Shown one piece after another: positions 40,840-45,419 of a DNA stretch of 45,419 bases (positions within the stretch are counted from its first letter, which is position 1; every line of letters starts with the position of its first letter). The notes under the pieces were generated by a model. It saw only the letters and a list, made by a program, of their open reading frames with translations. It ran no database searches and had not been told where the DNA came from. Source of the DNA: Alphaproteobacteria bacterium (lineage in GTDB: Bacteria; Pseudomonadota; Alphaproteobacteria; Rickettsiales; UBA998); NCBI GenBank assembly GCA_021730835.1, contig JAKFYP010000056.1:1-45419 (forward strand), read 5' to 3'. The position numbers were made by a program, and so were the translations under genes.

Positions 40840-43045
40840 GACCTGCTACCTTTGTTTCCATTTCGATTCTTGCCAGCGGGTGTTTCTCCGCCGCCGCTTT
40901 TTCCAGTAACCGCCCGGCCAGCGCCGCATCACGGGGTACGCCCTCGCCGCGCTGATAGGCTTTGGCCAGCCAGTAGATGGCGTCACGATGGCCCTTATCC
41001 GCCGCTCTCTTGAGCCAGAGGATGCCTTTGCCCGCGTCGCGGTAGCCATCCGGGCCGTGTAGATAAATCAATGCCAGATCAACCATCGCTTCCGGATATT
41101 GTTTCTCGGCGGCGCGGGCGATGTAATCGCGGCCTTTGGCCGTATTGCGCGGCACGCCAATCCCATTGAGATAGGCCGCGCCAAGCTCATGCCAGGCTTG
41201 CGGGATATCGGCGCGGGCCGCCTCAGTGAAATAATGCACGGCGCGGCGAGAACTCATCGGCACACCCCTGCCTCCGGCATAGGATAGCCCCAACTCAAGC
41301 TGCACTTCGGGAATACCCGCCGCTTCGGCTTCGTGAAACAGCCGGATGGCGTCTGCCTGCGTATAACCTTCGACCACATCCCACAGGGCGATGCGGGCCA
41401 GTTCGACCTTGGCTTTGGTTTCTCCCAGCTTAATGGCTTTCTCCAGCCATTCGACTGATCTGGCAATGTTGCGCTCAACGCCCGTGCCGGTACGGTATGC
41501 ATTGGCGACTTGCATCATGGCGCGCCCGTCGGAGGGAGAAATGTTTTTCAGGGCGCGATGCACATATAAACTGCCAAGCATGGTATCCTGAATCGTGCCA
41601 CGGCCTTCGGTCAAGGCGCTGGCAACCCTGAGCATCGCCGAAACATTGCCCCGGTTAGCCGCCTTGCGATTCCAGTAAAACGAGGTTTTGGGATCGTCCG
41701 CGTCGTCGTAATACCCGGCGAGGTAATGCACGGCCTTGGTATTGCCCTCTTCACCCGCCTGTGTCATCCATTTCAGTCCCTCCTGCCGATCATAGAAATG
41801 GCTGGAAGGCGTCACCATGATGCGGGCGATACGCCATTTATCGGATGCCGAAATCGCCGATTCTTTTGCTTTGTTGAAGTACAGGGCGGCTTTCGCCTCG
41901 TCGCGGATGATCAGTCTGCCTTCGTCAAACAGCGAAGACAAGGTAAGTGCGGAGGTGACATCGCCGTTATTGGCCAGTGGTTCCAGATAAGCTACCGCCT
42001 GCGCCGAATTACCTGTTTCGAGCGCCCGGAATGCCAGAGAACGCGTCGCTTCGCCGCTACCGACCGCCGCAGCACGCCGTAGCCATTGATCCGCCTCTTC
42101 CTTCGGTACATCGAGATAGGCGCGCTTATTATTGCTCCGGCTGCTGCCCATCGCCTCGGCGGCGGCAACCGAACCCTGCTCGGCGGCGCGGCGCATGTAA
42201 TCGGTTGCTTTCTTGCGATCAACCGCCACGGTGATGCCTCGCCCATACATATCGGAGAGCGTCATCAGCGCGCCGATATGGTTATTCTTCATGGCCTCCT
42301 CAAACCAGATGAGCGCCCGTGCCTGATCCGCAGCCACGCCTTCCCCGTCAGCGAAAGCCTGTGCCAGGCGATAAGCGGCGTCACCTTCGCCTTTTTTCGC
42401 CGCTTCCTCAAGATAGGAAACACCGAGAATCGCCATATCCTGTGCCGCCGTGCGGGAGGGAGCCGGAACAAGCCCCTGCCGGTAAAGCCTTGCCAGCGCC
42501 AGCGCCGCCTTGCCGTAACGCCGCTGGATGGCCAGACGGTATTGCTCCGCCGCCGCCTTCATGTTGGATCCCAGATTGCCCGCGCCGGTTTCAAGCAGTT
42601 GCCCGTACTCATAGGCCGCCACCTTATCTCCGGCGGCGATGGCCTGTTTCAGCAGGATTTCGGCCCGCCGCCCGTCGGCGCGCACGCCTCTGCCGTCCAT
42701 ATAGAGGCTGGCGAGGCTGCGCTGGGCGCGGGTCGTCCATTCGTCGCTGATGCCTTCATCTTTTACCAGCCGAAGCGCTTTGGTGTAATATTCCGCTGCG
42801 GTGGCGTAATCGGCGCGGGGCAGCAGATGCACTGTCGGCAGATGCTCGTAAAGTTTTCCCAGCCGTACCATGGCTTCCGGCAGGCCGGTCTCCTCCATCT
42901 GGGAGGCAAGTTGCCGGAATTCCGCCTGCTTTCCCTGTTTTGCCAGCTCTTCAAGCCGGACGATATCGGCTTGCAGGTTGCGAGCGGATACACCGAAGGG
43001 TAGCAGCATCAGCAAAGCGCATAGAATATATCGCATCATTTTCAT
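40829..43045 (-). CDS. Large Sel1-repeat periplasmic protein in the algK position
   Basis: A 738-residue protein made almost wholly of Sel1/TPR-like repeats after a signal peptide (MRYILCALLMLLPFGVSARN). At least a dozen repeats are visible, e.g. EAMVRLGKLYEH, AAYEYGQLLETG, DAAYRLAQAFADGEGVAADQ, AWHELGAAYLNGIGVPRNTA and DAIYWLAKAYQRGEGVPRDA. In Pseudomonas, AlgK (about 475 residues, outer-membrane lipoprotein) is a smaller Sel1 scaffold for alginate export; the location between algL and algJ suggests the same job. There is no lipobox, so it is probably soluble in the periplasm. Start ATG 43045 has GGAGGA at good spacing and overlaps the algL stop (ATGA). An earlier ATG at 43066 lies inside algL. 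Confidence 0.85.
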   Translation of the reverse strand: MKMMRYILCALLMLLPFGVSARNLQADIVRLEELAKQGKQAEFRQLASQMEETGLPEAMVRLGKLYEHLPTVHLLPRADYATAAEYYTKALRLVKDEGISDEWTTRAQRSLASLYMDGRGVRADGRRAEILLKQAIAAGDKVAAYEYGQLLETGAGNLGSNMKAAAEQYRLAIQRRYGKAALALARLYRQGLVPAPSRTAAQDMAILGVSYLEEAAKKGEGDAAYRLAQAFADGEGVAADQARALIWFEEAMKNNHIGALMTLSDMYGRGITVAVDRKKATDYMRRAAEQGSVAAAEAMGSSRSNNKRAYLDVPKEEADQWLRRAAAVGSGEATRSLAFRALETGNSAQAVAYLEPLANNGDVTSALTLSSLFDEGRLIIRDEAKAALYFNKAKESAISASDKWRIARIMVTPSSHFYDRQEGLKWMTQAGEEGNTKAVHYLAGYYDDADDPKTSFYWNRKAANRGNVSAMLRVASALTEGRGTIQDTMLGSLYVHRALKNISPSDGRAMMQVANAYRTGTGVERNIARSVEWLEKAIKLGETKAKVELARIALWDVVEGYTQADAIRLFHEAEAAGIPEVQLELGLSYAGGRGVPMSSRRAVHYFTEAARADIPQAWHELGAAYLNGIGVPRNTAKGRDYIARAAEKQYPEAMVDLALIYLHGPDGYRDAGKGILWLKRAADKGHRDAIYWLAKAYQRGEGVPRDAALAGRLLEKAAAEKHPLARIEMETKVAGHGA

Positions 43046-44157
43046 GCTTTTCCTCCCGGTTTCCACCAGAAGCAGGTGGCGTTCCCGCCTGAGAATTCGT
43101 CAATCAACGGACGTTCTTTGAATCCCCGGTTGTCCATCAGTTGCCGCAGCCGCGCCGCTGCGAAGGATTCGGGGTGGTAGCGCAAATAGGCTTCCGTAAA
43201 TGCCATGTAATGACGCTGGTGGCTCCGCCGATCAAGCATGCCATGCTCCTGCACGAGATAGTTATCACTCGGCCCCGGTATGTAGTTGGCCGATGCTTCA
43301 GGCAGGATCACCAGTGGGTTATAGACGGCGCTCAGGAAGTAATCCATGATAGTGTCAATTGACTTGCCGTCTTCGTGTTCGCCATAGAGGTCGTCGCCGT
43401 GCAGGCGGGCGATTTCCGCCATGACAGTCAGGCTGGAGAGCGACTGGCGCATATACCAGGTCGCCCGCGCCCCGCGCCTTGTCTCCAGTGGCAGGCCGCC
43501 ATCCGGGTTTGCTTGCTCCAGCGCTTCCTGAAAACGTTCAATTCCTTTTCTGTACAGGGCATCGTCAGCGCTGTACTGCCCCCATGCCATCAGGACGGAA
43601 TCCGCGAGGTAACGGTGATTGTTATGGTCCACATCGCCGTCAAAGGTAGCGTTCATGCGACGCGATAAGCCATCAAGCCAGTCATGCACGATTTTACTGT
43701 CAGCCGGATTCATGTTATGCCCGACGACGCTGTAGGCGGCGATGGTCGGCAGCAGCAGGCGTTTGAGCGCATAATAAGGATCGTAGTCTTCTTTTGACCT
43801 GACAAAAGCCTTCGCCTTTGCCCAGCTGATCAGTAGCGAAGAAAGATCCCGCTCGGAAGCAGCATCGCCCGCCAGTGCCCTTCCCGAGAGCACCATCATC
43901 GCCCATGAAAAATCGGTGGCGCTCTGATCGGTTCCGTATTCTTTGGTTTTCTTCAACTCAGGGATCGGAGTGGCAAGCTTCTTAATGTTGATTTTATACG
44001 CCTCCGCCATGCAGGCTTTGCGGGCAGGGGCGAAAGCCGGATGCTGCAACTCGGCCCGCCGCGCTGCTACGTCGAATATCGCCGATGGCTCCACTGCGGC
44101 AACGGCAAGCGGACACAGTAAAAGCAGCATGGCTATCGGGTATAACAGACGAGTCAT
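43042..44157 (-). CDS. algL: Poly(beta-D-mannuronate) lyase AlgL
   Basis: Alginate lyase (polysaccharide lyase family 5), which trims or clears periplasmic alginate during export by beta-elimination. 371 residues with a signal peptide (MTRLLYPIAMLLLLCPLAVA). The catalytic groups are in place: N180 and H181 in DHNNHRY, Arg in the 227-231 stretch and Tyr 235 in RRGARATWYMRQ, equivalent to the Asn/His/Arg/Tyr set of PL5 enzymes. A conserved N-terminal KLYGTDQSATDF-like segment reads KEYGTDQSATDF here. The start overlaps the algG stop (ATGA) and the stop overlaps the Sel1 gene start, so the three genes are translationally coupled. Confidence 0.93.
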   Translation of the reverse strand: MTRLLYPIAMLLLLCPLAVAAVEPSAIFDVAARRAELQHPAFAPARKACMAEAYKINIKKLATPIPELKKTKEYGTDQSATDFSWAMMVLSGRALAGDAASERDLSSLLISWAKAKAFVRSKEDYDPYYALKRLLLPTIAAYSVVGHNMNPADSKIVHDWLDGLSRRMNATFDGDVDHNNHRYLADSVLMAWGQYSADDALYRKGIERFQEALEQANPDGGLPLETRRGARATWYMRQSLSSLTVMAEIARLHGDDLYGEHEDGKSIDTIMDYFLSAVYNPLVILPEASANYIPGPSDNYLVQEHGMLDRRSHQRHYMAFTEAYLRYHPESFAAARLRQLMDNRGFKERPLIDEFSGGNATCFWWKPGGKA

Positions 44158-45419
44158 GGCGTGTGATTCCCTGCGGATTTGATTTCACCGGCGCAGGTGC
44201 GCTGCATGATGCGCTCGGGTAACGCTTCCTGCCCGTCGCCCGCGAAAAATCCGAGTTCGCGGAAGGAGCAGGCTTCATAGGATTTCATCTCCCCGCTCGG
44301 GCAGCGCTGGGTAATAAATACCCCGTCATGCTCAATGTCGTGCCGAGCAAGAATGGTAGGGAATCTATCCGTCCAGTCACCGCGCAGCAGCCTCGGGGAT
44401 TGCTTCACAAACTGGTTGTTGCGGATATATAGCGCCGCCAGACTGTCCATGCTGAGGCCCGTGCCGTTGGCCTCGATCCAGTTGCCAACAGCGTTGAGCG
44501 CGGTTGCCTCGACGTAAGGATCGAGAATAAAATCGCGGTGGGAATGGCTCGGGTCGCTGGCAAGGTCGGAGACATAACCCTGAATACCGGCTTGCAGGTT
44601 TTCGTGAATCACGTTGTAGAAAATGCCGATATCAATGCTGTTGCGCACGCGTACCCCGGCGCGCTTGTTGTTAAATAAGCGATTGCTGGCGATAATCTTG
44701 CAGCCGCTTTCAAAAATGGTCAGCCCGTCCTGGCCATTATTGAAAGCGGTATTGCCATAAATCAGCGTGCCTGTGCTCTGGCGGTCGATCATGATTCCGG
44801 AGCCGTGATTGTCGAAGGAAATGTTGCCGAGAATGGTTGAGTCGTTTACCTCGCGGGAGATGATGATTCCGTGTTTTTTCTCGGTGTCGTAGGCGGTGTT
44901 GTAGGCGATCGTGAACCAGCGCGATCGGTCATGCGGGTCAATGCCGTAGACAACGTTGTTAATATATTCGTTGCCGATTAACACCACATGATCGGCCTCG
45001 TAGGAATAAAATCCGTAATAGAGATTGTTAAACGAATTATCGACGATAATCGAAGTCGGGCGTGTGCCCTTGTCGGAATCGAGGTTTTTCAGAAACAGGT
45101 TCGGCCCTGAGGAGAGCGAAATGCCATATGCCTTGGAGTTGGTCGAGCCGAGGGCGATAAACTCGGTTGAACTCATGAAGGTTTCCGAGCGGCTCCACGA
45201 GGTGATGAAAGGGCGAAAAATTCTTTTTTTCTCGTAAGTCGCCCATTGCGGCTCCTGCTTCGCCTCATCCCATGCCGTAACCTCCGTGCCGACGATATAG
45301 AGCTTGCCCGCGTTGACGATGTAAGCGCCCTGATCTTTGGAGAGCAATAATTTTCCAACCTCTCCTCCGGCGATAACCAGAGAGGCTTCCGGCGCGATGA
45401 TTAGCGGGCGACGCAGGAT
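44154..45419 (-). CDS. algG: Mannuronan C5-epimerase AlgG, 5' end beyond the window
   Basis: Periplasmic enzyme that converts D-mannuronate to L-guluronate residues in alginate and protects the polymer during export. The frame is open to the right edge with 421 residues visible; TTG at 45347 is an internal codon, and upstream it reads RRPLIIAPEASLVIAGGEVG, as in AlgG. The catalytic motif DPHDRS is present (YGIDPHDRSRWF), within a right-handed beta-helix of parallel repeats with NNGQDGLTIFESG and NKRAGVRVRNS. About 120 N-terminal residues are presumably missing against the 540-residue Pseudomonas enzyme. The stop overlaps algL's start. A secretion signal would lie outside the window. Confidence 0.92.
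   Translation of the reverse strand: MLRRPLIIAPEASLVIAGGEVGKLLLSKDQGAYIVNAGKLYIVGTEVTAWDEAKQEPQWATYEKKRIFRPFITSWSRSETFMSSTEFIALGSTNSKAYGISLSSGPNLFLKNLDSDKGTRPTSIIVDNSFNNLYYGFYSYEADHVVLIGNEYINNVVYGIDPHDRSRWFTIAYNTAYDTEKKHGIIISREVNDSTILGNISFDNHGSGIMIDRQSTGTLIYGNTAFNNGQDGLTIFESGCKIIASNRLFNNKRAGVRVRNSIDIGIFYNVIHENLQAGIQGYVSDLASDPSHSHRDFILDPYVEATALNAVGNWIEANGTGLSMDSLAALYIRNNQFVKQSPRLLRGDWTDRFPTILARHDIEHDGVFITQRCPSGEMKSYEACSFRELGFFAGDGQEALPERIMQRTCAGEIKSAGNHTP

Noticed and set aside
42086..43003. 305-residue open frame antisense to the Sel1-repeat gene
   Set aside because: A long antisense frame is expected from codon bias in a G+C-rich gene; it has no motifs and no ribosome-binding site.

Overview
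The window reads as a chromosomal segment of a Gram-negative, flagellated alphaproteobacterium. The main grounds are the chain mnmE-mnmG-rsmG-parA-parB with parS sites, followed by ppsR-aroE-coaE-dnaQ, together with PrtD/PrtE-type type I secretion genes and a small DUF6111-like membrane protein beside cca and glnD. I cannot place it at order level from sequence alone. Genes are tightly packed and no gene-free stretch exceeds 300 bases. I saw no rRNA, tRNA, CRISPR array, transposase or phage gene.

Layout. (1) 1-3559: the 3' part of a large flagellin that starts left of the window, then an unknown glycine/alanine-rich membrane protein. (2) 3573-8042: leuC, a LysR regulator and a YejA-like peptide-binding protein, with two copies of a composite hairpin repeat. 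(3) 8150-11293: a reduced sigma-70-like protein, an SLC45/GPH-type sugar transporter and a quinone oxidoreductase. (4) 11354-19873: the origin-proximal type block mnmE, mnmG, rsmG, parA, parB, ppsR, aroE, coaE, dnaQ, all on the plus strand, with two identical parS sites (12705, 14632). The 3' half of mnmE through rsmG is clearly AT-richer than its flanks. (5) 19870-25049, minus strand: an ankyrin-like orphan, the CCA-adding enzyme, a DUF6111-like protein and glnD. (6) 25103-26795: an EamA exporter and an ABC-2 polysaccharide-type permease without a visible ATPase. (7) 27084-32778: a 767-residue RTX protein, a strong terminator, then its likely type I secretion ABC and HlyD genes, an arrangement like Caulobacter rsaA-rsaD-rsaE (S-layer). 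(8) 32784-36891: small unknown genes, an isolated astB, a third placement of the repeat, and argC. (9) 36899-38024: an AT-rich pair of a dCTP-deaminase-like protein and a two-TM protein. (10) 38156-45419, minus strand: an alginate polymer-modification and export operon in transcription order algG (truncated by the window edge), algL, a large Sel1-repeat protein in the algK position, algJ, algI.

How the genes fit together: the window is dominated by cell-surface construction (flagellin, RTX protein with its secretion system, alginate epimerase/lyase/acetylase, a polysaccharide-type ABC permease) around a conserved chromosome-segregation and tRNA-modification core. The most interesting items are the alginate operon with its unusual Sel1 protein, the RTX/type I S-layer-like unit, the hairpin repeat whose same end sits next to two start codons, and the AT-rich dCTP-deaminase-like cassette whose enzyme lacks the usual catalytic glutamate.
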